A stretch of 64,000 nucleotides of DNA from Vibrio ziniensis (GCF_011064285.1 NZ_CP049331.1:124001-188000); one strand, 5' to 3'. Counted from the first letter of the stretch, positions 46,611 to 56,733 are shown. The notes: generated by a model from the sequence alone, not told the origin. A program made the numbers and translations.

Positions 46611-47324
46611 TTACGAATTATCTTCTGGTTCAGGAGTGCGGCATATGCAGTAAATATCAATCCTTTCGACGCCTACTTCAAGTAGCAACTGACATAAATG
46701 CAGCACAGTACTCCCTGTTGTCACTACATCGTCCACTATTGCCACATGTTTGCACTTTGGCCGTCGGTTAAGTCGAAAAGCATTGGCTAAGTTGTGCTTG
46801 CGTTGCACTTTACTTAGTGCTTGTTGAGATTTGGTATCCAAAACTCGAGAAAACAATCTTGGCTGATAATCAACATTCAAAAAGGCGGCCAAGTGCTTGG
46901 CAATAAGATCACTTTGGTTAAACCCTCTGCGCAGATATCGATGCCAGTGCAGTGGGACGCTGGTTATCACTGGTGCCGGAGTTTCAATACATTCAGAGAG
47001 GCGTTTCGCCAACGGTTTCGCTTGCCAGAACTGCCGCTGATATTTGAGCAGGTGAATGATGTTGCTTAGTGGAAATTGGTAGTCACCCACACAATATAAG
47101 TTATGCCAAATCGTTGGTTTGGTGAGGCATTGACCACACATATCGACAGGTGTCAGTGTTGCTAAACCGCAGCATTGGCAACGAGGATATTTAGGATACC
47201 AAGCTTCACATGCAGAGCAAACGGCATAGGGTAGTTTGTTGTCTAATGCCAATTTACAGATAGGGCACTGTGGCGCAAGGCAACGGTGTATAAAATTAGC
47301 TTTTTGAAACCAATCGGATAACAT
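46611..47324 (-). CDS. comF: ComF family phosphoribosyltransferase-like protein
   Basis: 237 residues. The N-terminal zinc-binding region has several CxxC pairs (CPICK, CSAC, CQCC, CGQC). The C-terminal half is a type I phosphoribosyltransferase fold with the PRPP loop VAIVDDVVTTGST. ComF is needed for natural transformation in several bacteria including Vibrio and is thought to act with the single-strand import machinery. Divergent from bioH over 77 bases; the same neighbourhood is conserved in enterics (gntX-bioH). Confidence 0.92.
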   Translation of the reverse strand: MLSDWFQKANFIHRCLAPQCPICKLALDNKLPYAVCSACEAWYPKYPRCQCCGLATLTPVDMCGQCLTKPTIWHNLYCVGDYQFPLSNIIHLLKYQRQFWQAKPLAKRLSECIETPAPVITSVPLHWHRYLRRGFNQSDLIAKHLAAFLNVDYQPRLFSRVLDTKSQQALSKVQRKHNLANAFRLNRRPKCKHVAIVDDVVTTGSTVLHLCQLLLEVGVERIDIYCICRTPEPEDNS

Positions 47325-47401
47325 GTTTTTGTCTTACAAAGAAGGAATAAATAGCATCTGCCTTCTGTAAATTGGATTGAATGGATTTAGTAGGAGAGTG
47401 T

Positions 47402-48181
47402 GTGAGTATGGCTTCAGAGTTGTATTGGCAAGTCAGTGGTAGTGGACCAGATATCGTATTGGTACACGGCTGGGGGATGAATGGCGCAGTTTGGCAGCAA
47501 ACGGTCGATATTCTCAATACTCAGTTTCGTGTTCACGTTGTCGATCTTCCAGGATATGGACACAGTGCGGATTGCCATGCTGAAAACTTAGAAGAGATAG
47601 CTAAGGCTCTGATTCTTCAAGCGCCAAAGAAAGCGATTTGGATTGGTTGGTCACTTGGGGGGCTCGTTGCAACGCATATGGCGCTACATCATAACGAGTA
47701 CGTCAGCAAGTTGGTGACTGTCGCTTCTTCCCCCAAATTTGCTGCAGACAAACCGTGGCGTGGCATTCAGCCAGCTGTGCTTTCAGCATTTACCGATCAG
47801 TTAGTGGAAGACTTTCAGCTAACTATTGAGCGCTTTATGGCTTTACAGGCAATGGGTAGTCCCTCTGCAAGACAAGATGTAAAAAACCTAAAGCAAGCAG
47901 TATTGTCTCGCCCGACGCCCAATCCTAAGGCTTTGCTTGCTGGACTTAAGATGCTCGCCGATGTCGATTTGCGTGAGCAGCTCCCTCATATTTCAGTTCC
48001 AATGCTGCGCTTATACGGGCGTTTAGATGGTCTGGTGCCGATTAAAGTCGCTCACGATTTACAGCAAGTTGTGCCGGATAGTGAACAATATATCTTCACG
48101 GAATCCTCCCATGCTCCATTTATGACGGAATTGGATACTTTTTGTCAGCAGTTGATCTCCTTCGCCCACCATAAACAGTGA
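47402..48181 (+). CDS. bioH: Pimeloyl-ACP methyl ester carboxylesterase BioH
   Basis: 259-residue alpha/beta hydrolase that frees pimeloyl-ACP from its methyl ester, ending pimelate synthesis for biotin. Seen: oxyanion HGWGMNG, nucleophile in GWSLGG, Asp in GRLDGLVP, His in SSHAPF. I take the GTG at 47402, five bases behind AGGAG. ATG 47408 (two residues shorter) and ATG 47381 are alternatives. Confidence 0.94.
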   Translation: MSMASELYWQVSGSGPDIVLVHGWGMNGAVWQQTVDILNTQFRVHVVDLPGYGHSADCHAENLEEIAKALILQAPKKAIWIGWSLGGLVATHMALHHNEYVSKLVTVASSPKFAADKPWRGIQPAVLSAFTDQLVEDFQLTIERFMALQAMGSPSARQDVKNLKQAVLSRPTPNPKALLAGLKMLADVDLREQLPHISVPMLRLYGRLDGLVPIKVAHDLQQVVPDSEQYIFTESSHAPFMTELDTFCQQLISFAHHKQ

Positions 48182-48261
48182 ATAAGAATCTATCTATCTG
48201 ATATACGTGCGCTTTATTTTTGTGCTAAATGTTTACACAGATTGGTCGATAAATAAGCTAA

Positions 48262-48296
48262 CCCGTTGAGGCAAAGCATAACTCTGTTTTAACGGG
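48262..48296 (+). promoter_or_regulatory. Leader hairpin upstream of the 156-residue unknown gene
   Basis: CCCGTT pairs with AACGGG around a 23-base loop, 14 bases before an AGGAGG ribosome-binding site. Meaning unknown; it may tune translation. It does not match a riboswitch class I know. Confidence 0.4.
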
Positions 48297-48323
48297 CTGG
48301 GCGATACTGAGGAGGTTTCGGCT

Positions 48324-48794
48324 ATGATCGTGTCACCGACTAACGTTAGTGTGCCACTTATCGCCCCATCAGTGAATGTTCAGACAGAGCAGGCAGCACG
48401 AGACAACAAAGTTCGTGAACCTGTTATGCCGACCGTTGAGCTGGTTAGAACTAACTCTGAACGTAATGTAAAGGCTGATGATAAAAGGCGAAAGCGCGCC
48501 TCGTGGGATCCGTCAGAGCATCCTGGTTATGATGTGGTGACTGAACATGAAGCTCAATCCTCTTATCAAGAAGAACGACACAGTGAGCTTGATAGACTGT
48601 TCGAACTATTAGCACTATCGACATACAGTGAAGAGCAAGGTAAAGGCTATGCAATGCGGTTTCGGTTACCGAAACGTATCATTGATGAAGCGATAACTGC
48701 TGGAAAAATGGCTCGCAGACGTACTGTAATCAAGTACCACTATGGTCACGCTGTAGTGCCCAATATTCCTTCAGAAGTGATAGCGATATTATGA
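48324..48794 (+). CDS. Conserved hypothetical protein, basic, 156 residues
   Basis: I do not recognise a named domain. Residues 1-90 are polar and look disordered (DDKRRKRASWDPSEHPGYD). The C-terminal 60 residues look folded, with an amphipathic helix (SELDRLFELLALS) and a strand-helix segment (GYAMRFRLPKRIIDEAI). No signal peptide or membrane helix. The start is fixed by AGGAGG 8-9 bases upstream. It has its own leader after bioH and a strong terminator behind, so it looks like a single transcription unit. Function unknown. Confidence 0.75.
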   Translation: MIVSPTNVSVPLIAPSVNVQTEQAARDNKVREPVMPTVELVRTNSERNVKADDKRRKRASWDPSEHPGYDVVTEHEAQSSYQEERHSELDRLFELLALSTYSEEQGKGYAMRFRLPKRIIDEAITAGKMARRRTVIKYHYGHAVVPNIPSEVIAIL

Positions 48795-48821
48795 ATGTCG
48801 TTTTTTCGCAACACTCAAAAT

Positions 48822-48856
48822 AAAATCCCCATAGCAAAAGCGATGGGGATTTTTAT
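48822..48856 (+). terminator. Terminator after the 156-residue gene
   Basis: AAAATCCCCAT / ATGGGGATTTT with a T-run. Confidence 0.88.
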
Positions 48857-48920
48857 TTGTAGCGTTCAACTCTTTTGCTTCGAATTGAAGGCTCTGGAGT
48901 CACTCTGGGGTGTTAAAAAA

Positions 48921-49070
48921 ATGATCAGACGGAGCATCGGTAGAACAGCGAATAGGCGTCAAACGCAAACGCGCATTCATTCGTCCCTGAAGCTCCGCCG
49001 AGCCATCCATGGCTCGGAGGGTTTGCTTATCGACGTCCATTCACTGTCAGGATATTTTCCAGAATGGTAT
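48921..49070 (+). repeat. MITE-like interspersed repeat, copy 1
   Basis: About 150 bases sharing a near-identical core with 55089-55247 (from ATGATCAGAC to ATGGTAT). It contains the hairpin CCGAGCCA-TCCA-TGGCTCGG and further nested inverted repeats (GGAGC / GCTCC, CGAAT / ATTCG). The left end, which in copy 2 is an inverted terminal repeat, is not recognisable here. The right end ATGGTAT touches the last base of the tex stop codon on the other strand. About 11 extra bases occur near the right end. Confidence 0.85.
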
Positions 49071-51430
49071 TAGCGTTTCGCTTTAGCAAAAGCGTCCGCA
49101 AAGGCACTATTAAAACCGCCACTTTGAGCTTCATTACGACCACGAGCAGTACCATTTCCTTGTGAAGAACGGTTGTTTCCGCGTGGTTGATTTCCCCTAG
49201 GTTGATCGCTCCTTGGTTGAGCGTTGTCAGAACGAGCTGGACGGCTGTCTTGCCCCGGTTCATCGTTAAGACGCATGGAAAGCGCAATACGTTTACGTTG
49301 CACGTCTACTTCCATGACTTTGACTTTAACGATATCGCCAGCTTTTACTACTTCACGAGGATCCGACACATAACGATCTGTCAGCGCAGAGATATGCACC
49401 AAACCATCTTGGTGAACACCAATATCCACAAAGGCACCAAAGTTCGCAACGTTAGATACGACGCCTTCTAGAATCATGCCCGGTTCAAGGTCGGAAACCT
49501 CAGTTATGCCGTCGGCAAATGTTGCTGTTTTAAATTCAGGGCGAGGGTCGCGTCCCGGTTTATCAAGCTCTTTAATGATGTCGCTAACGGTTGGTACACC
49601 AAAGTTTTCATCGGTGTAATCGACCGCACGTAGTGTGCTCAAGAAATCGCTGTTTCCAATCAATGTCTTAATATCTTGATGGTTTTTCTCTGCGATATTT
49701 TTCACCACAGGGTAAGCTTCAGGGTGAACCGCAGAGCCATCAAGCGGGTTCTTGCCATTCATAATACGCAAGAAGCCAGCACACTGCTCATAAGCTTTTG
49801 GTCCTAAACGTGCAACTTTTTTCAGGTCAGTACGAGCATTGAAACGACCATTTTCATCACGGTAGTCGACAATGTTTTGCGCGAGTACCGTTGAAAGTCC
49901 AGCGACTCGGGTAAGGAGGGCTGGAGACGCGGTATTTACATCCACACCTACGGCGTTTACACAGTCTTCCACTACTGCATCCAGACGTTTTGCCAGCAGC
50001 GATTGGCTTACATCGTGCTGATACTGGCCCACTCCGATAGATTTAGGGTCAATTTTTACCAACTCAGCTAGTGGGTCTTGCAGGCGTCGAGCAATAGATA
50101 CCGCGCCACGCAAAGAGACATCCATATTCGGGAACTCTTTTGCTGCCAGTTCTGATGCTGAATAAACCGAAGCACCTGCTTCGCTGACCATGATTTTTTG
50201 CACTTTCAAACCATCACGTTTGATCATGTCTGCAGCAAAGGCATCGGTTTCACGAGAAGCGGTACCGTTACCAATCGCAATTAAATCTACGTTATGTTTT
50301 TTGACTAATGCAGATACAGTTTGCATTGCTCGGTCATATTGGTTTTGCGGCTGGTGCGGATAAATCGTATCGGTAGCGAGTACTTTACCAGTTGAATCAA
50401 CTACTGCGACTTTACAGCCAGTACGCAATCCTGGGTCTAAACCCAATGTTGCGCGAGGACCGGCAGGTGCTGCCATGAGAAGGTCTTTGAGGTTGGTTGC
50501 GAAGACATTGATAGCTTCAATCTCAGCGCTCTCTTTCATGGTGCCCATCAGTTCGGTTTCCATATGCATAGAAACCTTGATACGCCACGCCCAACTGATC
50601 ACCTGTTTACGCCATGTGTCTGCTGGCGCTTGGCTCAAATGAATACCGTAATGCTGCGCAATAATGGTTTCACAGTGAGATTGACGTGCGGTTTCTTCAA
50701 GCTCTGGATCAGCATTTAGAGTCAGAGTTAAGAAACCTTCATTACGTCCGCGAAGCATCGCAAGAGCGCGGTGCGACGGTACTTTGCTTACTGGTTCTTG
50801 GTGTGCAAAGTAGTCTTTGAATTTTTCACCTTCTTGCTCTTTGCCTGCAACCACACGAGAGACCAACTCTGCATTACGAGTCAGATGGCGGCGGACTTTT
50901 TCCAGTAAGTCCGCATCTTCAGCGATACGTTCCATAATGATAGCGCGAGCGCCATCAAGTGCTGCTTTGGTATCTTCGATGCCTTTATCTGCGGAAATGT
51001 AGCGCGCAGCTTCGGATTCGGGTTCTGTTTGTGGTTCGTTCCAAAGTTTGTCAGCTAATGGTTCTAAACCCGCTTCGATAGCGATTTGACCTTTAGTTCG
51101 ACGTTTTGGTTTGTATGGCAGATAGAGATCTTCAAGACGTGTTTTGCTGTCGGTTTCTGAAATGGCTTTTTCTAATTCAGGCGTCAATTTGCCTTGATCC
51201 TGAATCGACTTAAGAATGGTTTGGCGGCGGTCTTCCAGCTCACGCAAATAAGATAGTCTGCTATCTAATGTGCGTAGTTGGGTGTCATCTAGACCACCAG
51301 TCACTTCCTTACGGTATCGAGCGATAAAAGGAACAGTATTGCCATCATCAATTAGGTTGACGGCTGCGATGACTTGCTCTGAGCGAACGTTTAGCTCATT
51401 GGCAATCAAGTTGCATATAGCTTGGCTCAT
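49070..51430 (-). CDS. tex: Tex family S1 RNA-binding transcription accessory protein
   Basis: 786 residues from the ATG at 51430, behind GAGAG. Order: Tex N-terminal helical domain, YqgF-like RNase H fold ([20 protein letters not shown]), helix-hairpin-helix region ([14 protein letters not shown]), and S1 domain ([29 protein letters not shown]). A low-complexity tail rich in Arg, Gly, Asn and Gln follows. Tex binds RNA and the transcription machinery; its exact task is unclear. The tail is probably disordered and RNA-binding. The stop lies against the MITE-like repeat. Confidence 0.95.
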   Translation of the reverse strand: MSQAICNLIANELNVRSEQVIAAVNLIDDGNTVPFIARYRKEVTGGLDDTQLRTLDSRLSYLRELEDRRQTILKSIQDQGKLTPELEKAISETDSKTRLEDLYLPYKPKRRTKGQIAIEAGLEPLADKLWNEPQTEPESEAARYISADKGIEDTKAALDGARAIIMERIAEDADLLEKVRRHLTRNAELVSRVVAGKEQEGEKFKDYFAHQEPVSKVPSHRALAMLRGRNEGFLTLTLNADPELEETARQSHCETIIAQHYGIHLSQAPADTWRKQVISWAWRIKVSMHMETELMGTMKESAEIEAINVFATNLKDLLMAAPAGPRATLGLDPGLRTGCKVAVVDSTGKVLATDTIYPHQPQNQYDRAMQTVSALVKKHNVDLIAIGNGTASRETDAFAADMIKRDGLKVQKIMVSEAGASVYSASELAAKEFPNMDVSLRGAVSIARRLQDPLAELVKIDPKSIGVGQYQHDVSQSLLAKRLDAVVEDCVNAVGVDVNTASPALLTRVAGLSTVLAQNIVDYRDENGRFNARTDLKKVARLGPKAYEQCAGFLRIMNGKNPLDGSAVHPEAYPVVKNIAEKNHQDIKTLIGNSDFLSTLRAVDYTDENFGVPTVSDIIKELDKPGRDPRPEFKTATFADGITEVSDLEPGMILEGVVSNVANFGAFVDIGVHQDGLVHISALTDRYVSDPREVVKAGDIVKVKVMEVDVQRKRIALSMRLNDEPGQDSRPARSDNAQPRSDQPRGNQPRGNNRSSQGNGTARGRNEAQSGGFNSAFADAFAKAKR

Positions 51431-51527
51431 GAATGCTCTCAAATTTTAACTACAGATATAATTAAATGGGGGCGGTGTTAATGGATTTAAACCGCATTGC
51501 CACTGCCCCAATTCATTTGTAGCTAGT

Positions 51528-52145
51528 TTATTTGTTTTTTACGCGTTGCAAATGCCAGTAAGAGCCGTGGACAATGAAGGTGTAACCGATGAGTTCTAGA
51601 CCTTCTTGGATGATGGTTTTAACAGCAAATCCTTGTTGTCCTAACAAAGGCTCCCATATTAAGTGGCCGCTGCCTAAGATACGGCTTAACACCATCACTA
51701 TAATTAGGCCCAACAATAGTGGGCGGAATTCGTCGAGCCTGATGAAATCACGGATTGGTCGCCAGATGGTGCTATTGTGGCGTAACAACGAATAGCCGAT
51801 GGCCGAAAGTGCTACTGTCAGAGCTGGAATAAGCCAAAAGCCATGCCAGATAAGGTCAAAGAAATGATCTAATTCGCGGATTAATACGCAAACGAAAAAA
51901 AAGGATACCAGTATATAGAGGCCTCGTGATGAAACGTTTCTTTTAGCTGATACAGCAAAAATTAACGCACAATCCAATATAAACAGTTCTTGAAGCATCT
52001 CTGTTACTGAGATTTCTCCCACACCATTTTGGAAAACGATGAGATCCAAGTAAAGTGCTATCGGTGTTAACATCAACAGAAGCACAAAACCGGGAGGATC
52101 GGTTATTGAGCTAGCATGCTGTGATTTAGCGTATTGGTTAAGCAT
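51528..52145 (-). CDS. Inner-membrane protein of unknown function, 205 residues
   Basis: About five or six hydrophobic helices (around 20-37, 50-65, 75-92, 100-118, 143-160, possibly 180-195), separated by short loops with charged motifs (IRELDHFFDLIWHG, RPIRDFIRLDEFRP). The EL-DHFFD and GHLIWE segments carry conserved-looking acidic and His residues inside or next to helices. No signal or known domain recognised. Upstream of tex on the same strand and divergent from greB. Function unknown. Confidence 0.75.
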   Translation of the reverse strand: MLNQYAKSQHASSITDPPGFVLLLMLTPIALYLDLIVFQNGVGEISVTEMLQELFILDCALIFAVSAKRNVSSRGLYILVSFFFVCVLIRELDHFFDLIWHGFWLIPALTVALSAIGYSLLRHNSTIWRPIRDFIRLDEFRPLLLGLIIVMVLSRILGSGHLIWEPLLGQQGFAVKTIIQEGLELIGYTFIVHGSYWHLQRVKNK

Positions 52146-52286
52146 AGTGTCTGCTTATATATAGTTGTCATTAGATAGCTCATAGTAATGATGTGTTGTT
52201 TTTTATTTCTAATGAAAAGATCTAAATAAACCTAAAGCCAGACACATATTTCTGTAACACGTTGAATTAAAATATTTAGGCTGAGA

Positions 52287-52769
52287 ATGAAAACAAAGTT
52301 AATCACTCGTGAAGGCTACAACAAGCTCAAAAAAGAGCATGATTACTTATGGAATGAGCGTCGTCCGGAAGTGACTAAAATTGTCACTTGGGCGGCAAGT
52401 TTAGGTGATCGTTCTGAAAATGCGGATTACACCTTTAATAAACGTCTACTGCGACAAATTGATCGACGTGTTCGTTTTTTACGTAACCTATTGCCAGAAC
52501 TGAAAATAGTGGATTACTCACCTCAGCAGGAAGGAAAAGTTTTTTTCGGTGCTTGGGTAGAAATTGAAAACCAACAAGGGGATATTAAAAAATTCCGCAT
52601 TGTAGGACCTGAAGAAATTTATGGTGAAGTAAAAGACTACATCTCAATTGATTCTCCAATGGCGCGTGCGTTACTGAAAAAAGAAGTTGATGATGAATTT
52701 GTGGTGAGAACGCCAACTGGCGAAAAAGAATGGTTCATTAATTCGATTTCTTATGAAAAAAGCAGTTGA
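52287..52769 (+). CDS. greB: Transcript cleavage factor GreB
   Basis: 160 residues: N-terminal coiled coil with the acidic tip that enters the RNA polymerase channel (LGDRSENADYTFNKR) and the FKBP-like C-terminal domain (SIDSPMARALLKKEVDDEF). It stimulates RNA cleavage in backtracked polymerase. The DRSENADY form and TRxGYNKL start fit GreB rather than GreA. Followed by ompR after 101 bases, the same order as in V. cholerae as I recall it. Confidence 0.95.
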   Translation: MKTKLITREGYNKLKKEHDYLWNERRPEVTKIVTWAASLGDRSENADYTFNKRLLRQIDRRVRFLRNLLPELKIVDYSPQQEGKVFFGAWVEIENQQGDIKKFRIVGPEEIYGEVKDYISIDSPMARALLKKEVDDEFVVRTPTGEKEWFINSISYEKSS

Positions 52770-52870
52770 AATAAACGCTAACAATTCTCTGAATTTCTTT
52801 ATCATAAACGGTGTTACATTTCACTATCCCAGAAGTGTATGGGGTTGAATAACGAATAGGTAGGACGTAA

Positions 52871-53590
52871 ATGCAAGAAAACTTTAAAGTCTTAGTAGTC
52901 GATGACGATGCACGTCTGCGTGCGCTGTTGGAGCGTTACTTATCTGAGCAAGGCTTCCAAGTTAGAAGTGTTGCGAACAGTGAGCAAATGGACCGCCTAT
53001 TAACTCGTGAAACCTTCCATATCATGGTGTTAGATTTGATGTTGCCTGGAGAAGACGGTTTATCTATTTGTCGTCGTCTGCGCAATTCAAACAACATGAT
53101 TCCAATTCTGATGCTGACTGCGAAAGGCGATGAGATTGATCGTATCGTTGGTTTAGAAATCGGCGCGGATGATTACCTGACGAAGCCTTTTAACCCTCGT
53201 GAACTACTGGCGCGTATTAAAGCTGTATTACGTCGTCAAACCATTGAAGCTCCGGGAGCACCAAGCTCTGAAGAGTCAATGGTCGAGTTTGGTGAGTTTC
53301 GTCTGAACTTAGGTACTCGTGAGATGTTCCGTGGTGAAGAGCCTATGCCTCTGACTTCGGGTGAATTTGCAGTACTGAAGGCGCTGGTGATGAATGCACG
53401 TGAGCCGTTATCGCGTGATAAGTTAATGAATATGGCTCGTGGCCGCGAATATTCGGCAATGGAACGTTCCATCGACGTACAAATCTCTCGTTTACGTCGT
53501 ATGTTGGAAGTTGATCCAAGCAAACCACGCTACATCCAAACCGTGTGGGGCTTGGGCTATGTATTCGTTCCTGACGGCAAATTAAACTAA
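52871..53590 (+). CDS. ompR: Response regulator OmpR
   Basis: 239 residues: receiver with Asp55 in VLDLMLPGEDG, acidic pair VVDDDAR at the start, Lys in LTKPFNPREL, and a winged-helix C-terminal domain (DVQISRLRRMLE). Partner of EnvZ; it controls outer-membrane proteins and osmotic or acid responses. Unlike enterics, where ompR and envZ overlap, 194 bases separate it from envZ here. Confidence 0.97.
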   Translation: MQENFKVLVVDDDARLRALLERYLSEQGFQVRSVANSEQMDRLLTRETFHIMVLDLMLPGEDGLSICRRLRNSNNMIPILMLTAKGDEIDRIVGLEIGADDYLTKPFNPRELLARIKAVLRRQTIEAPGAPSSEESMVEFGEFRLNLGTREMFRGEEPMPLTSGEFAVLKALVMNAREPLSRDKLMNMARGREYSAMERSIDVQISRLRRMLEVDPSKPRYIQTVWGLGYVFVPDGKLN

Positions 53591-53617
53591 GCGTAATTTT
53601 ATTTATGCTGTTTTATG

Positions 53618-53676
53618 CACGCGTCGGCTGATTAAACTAGAAGGCGCGTGTTGCTTCTCTTCTCTATTCGCGCCTT
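53618..53676 (+). promoter_or_regulatory. Mutually exclusive hairpins in the ompR-envZ gap
   Basis: CACGCG (53618-53623) can pair with CGCGTG (53645-53650). AAGGCGCG (53641-53648), which overlaps the latter, can pair with CGCGCCTT (53669-53676). Only one can form at a time. No clean T-run follows. Confidence 0.5.
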
Positions 53677-53784
53677 ATCTGTAATTTTCATTGACGGTAA
53701 ACCCCTGTCTGTAACAATCAGTAAGTAACTACTGGTTTATCAAAGCAGTGTTTAAAATCCGTTGATAAAGAACATAGGCAAAAT

Positions 53785-55089
53785 ATGCGTATTCGTAGCT
53801 CGTTTACTCAATCCATTCTTCTCTTTTTAAGCCTGCTCATTGCCAGTCAGGTTTACTCCTATTACGCCGTCTTCAATTATGCACTGATGCCGAGCTTAAA
53901 GCAGTTCAACAAAATTCTCAGTCACGAAATTAACTTGATGCTGGATGATACCGTCAATCAAGACTCGGACGTGTCAATGGATGCGCTATTGCGTCGTCGC
54001 GTTCTTGAGCAACTTGGGGTGACCATTCATGCTGAAGACAGTCCGATTGCCAGTGAGTTTGAGCATGCCATCAGTATTGATTTGATGAGTGAAGATATGA
54101 GCTTGGAGCTCGGTTCGCCAACGGAAGTTCGTATGATGTCTGGTGCAGAGAGTTATGTTCTATGGATGAAAATCGAATCTCTACCAGGGCAGTTACTTCG
54201 TATTCCTCTTTCTGAATTACGGGAAAAAGACTTCTCCCCTCTGTTTCGCAACAGCATCATCATGGCTTTAATGATTGTTTTTGGCGGTTGGTTATTTATC
54301 CGTATGCAAAACAGGCCTCTAATCACGCTAGAGAAAGTTGCGCAGGCTGTTGGTCGGGGAGAGGTGCCACCACCGCTACCGGAGAGAGGTGCTTCGGAAA
54401 TTCGCTCAGTAACACGCGCTTTTAACCAGATGTCAAAAGGGATACAAGCGTTAGAAGAAGACCGAGCTCTGTTGATGGCAGGTATCAGTCATGATCTGCG
54501 TACTCCACTGACCCGCATTCGATTAGCCACAGAGATGATGGCTCCAGAAGACAGCTATTTGGCAGAAGGAATCATCAGTGACACCGAAGAGTGTAATGAG
54601 ATCATCAGCCAGTTTATGGACTATTTGAAGCCTGTGAATAAACAGACATTCGAAAAGGTGAATGTCAACGATATTGCTCAGGATGTGGCAAGCTCAGAAG
54701 GCGGATACGAAGTGCAGATTGAAGTTGAACTGCACAAAGGCAAAGCGACTGCGTTTGGTAACCCAATTGCAATTAAGCGTGCGGTTAGTAACTTAGTGGT
54801 GAATGCGGTTCGTTACGGAAATGGCTGGGTGAGAGTCAGCTCTGGTGTCACAGCGGACAACAGCATGGTGTGGATTTGTGTGGAAGACAATGGACCAGGC
54901 ATTGAACCAAGCCAAGTGAACAAGGTATTTGAACCTTTTACTCGCGGAGACACTGCTCGCGGTAGCGAAGGTACCGGTTTGGGACTCGCGATAGTGAAAC
55001 GTATTATTAGCCAGCACAGCGGCTCTGTCATGGTCAGCAATCGCAGTGAAGGTGGTTTACGGGCGCAGATTAGCTTTCCGACCAAGTGA
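53785..55089 (+). CDS. envZ: Osmosensor histidine kinase EnvZ
   Basis: 434 residues: first membrane helix (about 9-33), short periplasmic domain (to about 150), second helix (about 155-172), HAMP, H-box [16 protein letters not shown], and HATPase with N-box [10 protein letters not shown] and G-boxes DNGPGIE and [12 protein letters not shown]. It phosphorylates and dephosphorylates OmpR. Its stop codon shares its last base with the start of the second MITE-like repeat. Confidence 0.96.
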   Translation: MRIRSSFTQSILLFLSLLIASQVYSYYAVFNYALMPSLKQFNKILSHEINLMLDDTVNQDSDVSMDALLRRRVLEQLGVTIHAEDSPIASEFEHAISIDLMSEDMSLELGSPTEVRMMSGAESYVLWMKIESLPGQLLRIPLSELREKDFSPLFRNSIIMALMIVFGGWLFIRMQNRPLITLEKVAQAVGRGEVPPPLPERGASEIRSVTRAFNQMSKGIQALEEDRALLMAGISHDLRTPLTRIRLATEMMAPEDSYLAEGIISDTEECNEIISQFMDYLKPVNKQTFEKVNVNDIAQDVASSEGGYEVQIEVELHKGKATAFGNPIAIKRAVSNLVVNAVRYGNGWVRVSSGVTADNSMVWICVEDNGPGIEPSQVNKVFEPFTRGDTARGSEGTGLGLAIVKRIISQHSGSVMVSNRSEGGLRAQISFPTK

Positions 55090-55247
55090 TACCATCCTAG
55101 ATCAAAATATGATCAGACTGAGCATCGGCAGAACTGCGAATAGGCGTCAAACGCAAACGCGCATTCATTCGTCCCTGAAGCTCCGCTGAGCCATCCATGG
55201 CTCGGAGGGTTTGCTTATCGACGCATATTCACTATCCAGAATGGTAT
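55089..55247 (+). repeat. MITE-like interspersed repeat, copy 2 (complete)
   Basis: 159 bases bounded by inverted ends: ATACCATCCTAGAT on the left against ATCCAGAATGGTAT on the right (about 13 of 16 bases match on inversion). The interior matches copy 1 with only a few substitutions over about 115 bases, including the GAGCCATCCATGGCTC hairpin. The left end begins in the envZ stop codon. No reading frame of note. Confidence 0.85.
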
Positions 55248-55279
55248 GATTGAATATCTAGCAAATCAATTTTGGAATT

Positions 55280-55308
55280 AAAAAGGCTCGCATTGTGCGA
55301 GCCTTTTT
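55280..55308. terminator. Bidirectional terminator between envZ and the NCS2 permease
   Basis: AAAAAGGCTCGCA-TTG-TGCGAGCCTTTTT, strong and symmetrical. Confidence 0.92.
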
Positions 55309-55326
55309 CTTAAATCATCATAAGCA

Positions 55327-56733
55327 CTATGAATCTAGAGCTTGTTCCAATTCTTGCTCAGGTTGCTCTTTTCTTACTGGCTTCGTTTCCGGTAGCAGCA
55401 GGTTTAAAAGAATCGCGGTAATACCGCCAGCCGCAACACCCGTCGAGAAAATGCTTTTCACAAAATCAGGCATAAACTGCAGGATTTCAGGTTTCTGTGC
55501 GATGCCCAGACCCATTGAAAATGACAGAGCTATGATAAGAATCGCGCGACGGTCTAAATCGACACGAGCAATGATACGGATACCTGCCGCCGCGATAGTA
55601 CCGAACATGACTATGGTCGCACCGCCGAGTACTGGCTCAGGGATCAACTGAACAAAGCTTGCTACGCCAGGGAATAAACCTAATAGCACGAGCATACCTG
55701 CGATAAAGTAACCCACGTAACGGCTAGCAACGCCAGTCAGTAGAATCACGCCGTTATTCTGGCTAAAGGTTGAGTTCGGGAAGCTGTTAAATACAGCAGC
55801 AAGTGCTGAGTTAACGCCATCTGCTAAAACCCCACCTTTGATACGCTTCATGTAAATCGGGCCTTTTACTGGCTCTCCTGACACTTCCGACGTTGCAGTG
55901 ATATCACCGATGGCTTCTAAAGCGGTGATTAAGAAAATCAGTACTAGAGGAATGAACAGTGACCAGTCAAAGCTCAAACCATATTGCATCGGTACAGGTA
56001 GTGCGATCAGCGATGTTTCACTTATTTTGCTGGTATCGACCATGCCCATGAAATAAGCCATCGCAACGCCCACAAGCATCGCAATCACAATTGAGGCAAC
56101 GCGAATATATGGGTTACGTGCACGGTTTAGCAAAATGATGATGGCTAGAACGGTTCCTGCTAGAGCCAGTTTATCAAGACTACCGAAACTACCGTCGCCC
56201 ATTGCCGCGTAGCCCCCACCCATAGAGACTAGACCAACTTGGATCAGAGTGAGACCGATCAGTGTAACGACAATACCTGATACCAGCGGTGTGATAACGC
56301 GTTGTGCAAATTCCAATACGCGAGAAAGCAGAATTTCAGCAAATGATGCGACTAAAATAGTACCGAAAATGGCCGCCATCATGGTTTGAATATCAGCACC
56401 GCCAGCTTTTAGCGCAAGACCGGCACCAATGATTGGACCTAAGAAGTTAAAGCTGGTGCCTTGAATCGATAACAAGCCTGAGCCGATAGGACCAATAGTT
56501 CGAATTTGAATAAATGAAGATACACCTGAAGCAAATAAAGACATGCTGATAATGGTGTTGGTTTCAGCTGCTGGAACGCCCAAACTTTGGCAAATAATCA
56601 GAGATGGCGTAATAACAGCAACGAACATAGCAAGCAGGTGCTGAAGTGCAGCAAAAAAAGTGTGTGGCAAAGGCGGTCTGTCATTGAGTTGGTAGACAAG
56701 ATCGGACTTACGAGCCGCGTTTTCGGTTGTCAT
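55327..56733 (-). CDS. NCS2 family nucleobase permease, probably xanthine/urate type
   Basis: 468 residues from the ATG at 56733 (MTTENAARK); an in-frame start at 56781 would add 16 polar residues. About 12-14 membrane helices. The NCS2 signature [15 protein letters not shown] is the form seen in purine (xanthine, urate) transporters rather than the uracil type. It carries purines with protons across the inner membrane. A PurR-like box covers its promoter, which also points to a purine substrate. It is often labelled uraA in automatic annotation. Confidence 0.88.
   Translation of the reverse strand: MTTENAARKSDLVYQLNDRPPLPHTFFAALQHLLAMFVAVITPSLIICQSLGVPAAETNTIISMSLFASGVSSFIQIRTIGPIGSGLLSIQGTSFNFLGPIIGAGLALKAGGADIQTMMAAIFGTILVASFAEILLSRVLEFAQRVITPLVSGIVVTLIGLTLIQVGLVSMGGGYAAMGDGSFGSLDKLALAGTVLAIIILLNRARNPYIRVASIVIAMLVGVAMAYFMGMVDTSKISETSLIALPVPMQYGLSFDWSLFIPLVLIFLITALEAIGDITATSEVSGEPVKGPIYMKRIKGGVLADGVNSALAAVFNSFPNSTFSQNNGVILLTGVASRYVGYFIAGMLVLLGLFPGVASFVQLIPEPVLGGATIVMFGTIAAAGIRIIARVDLDRRAILIIALSFSMGLGIAQKPEILQFMPDFVKSIFSTGVAAGGITAILLNLLLPETKPVRKEQPEQELEQALDS

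Noticed and set aside
48262..48296. Possible c-di-GMP (GEMM) riboswitch upstream of the 156-residue gene, because of GGCAAAGC-like bases
   Set aside because: The conserved GEMM core and tetraloop-receptor arrangement are missing; only a simple hairpin is present.
48895..49073. Small coding region over the repeat before tex
   Set aside because: The frame is formed by the MITE-like repeat; it is not kept in the second copy.
51460..51525. Terminator between the 205-residue membrane gene and tex
   Set aside because: The GGGGCGGTG / CACTGCCCC stem has a long loop and no proper T-run on the minus strand.
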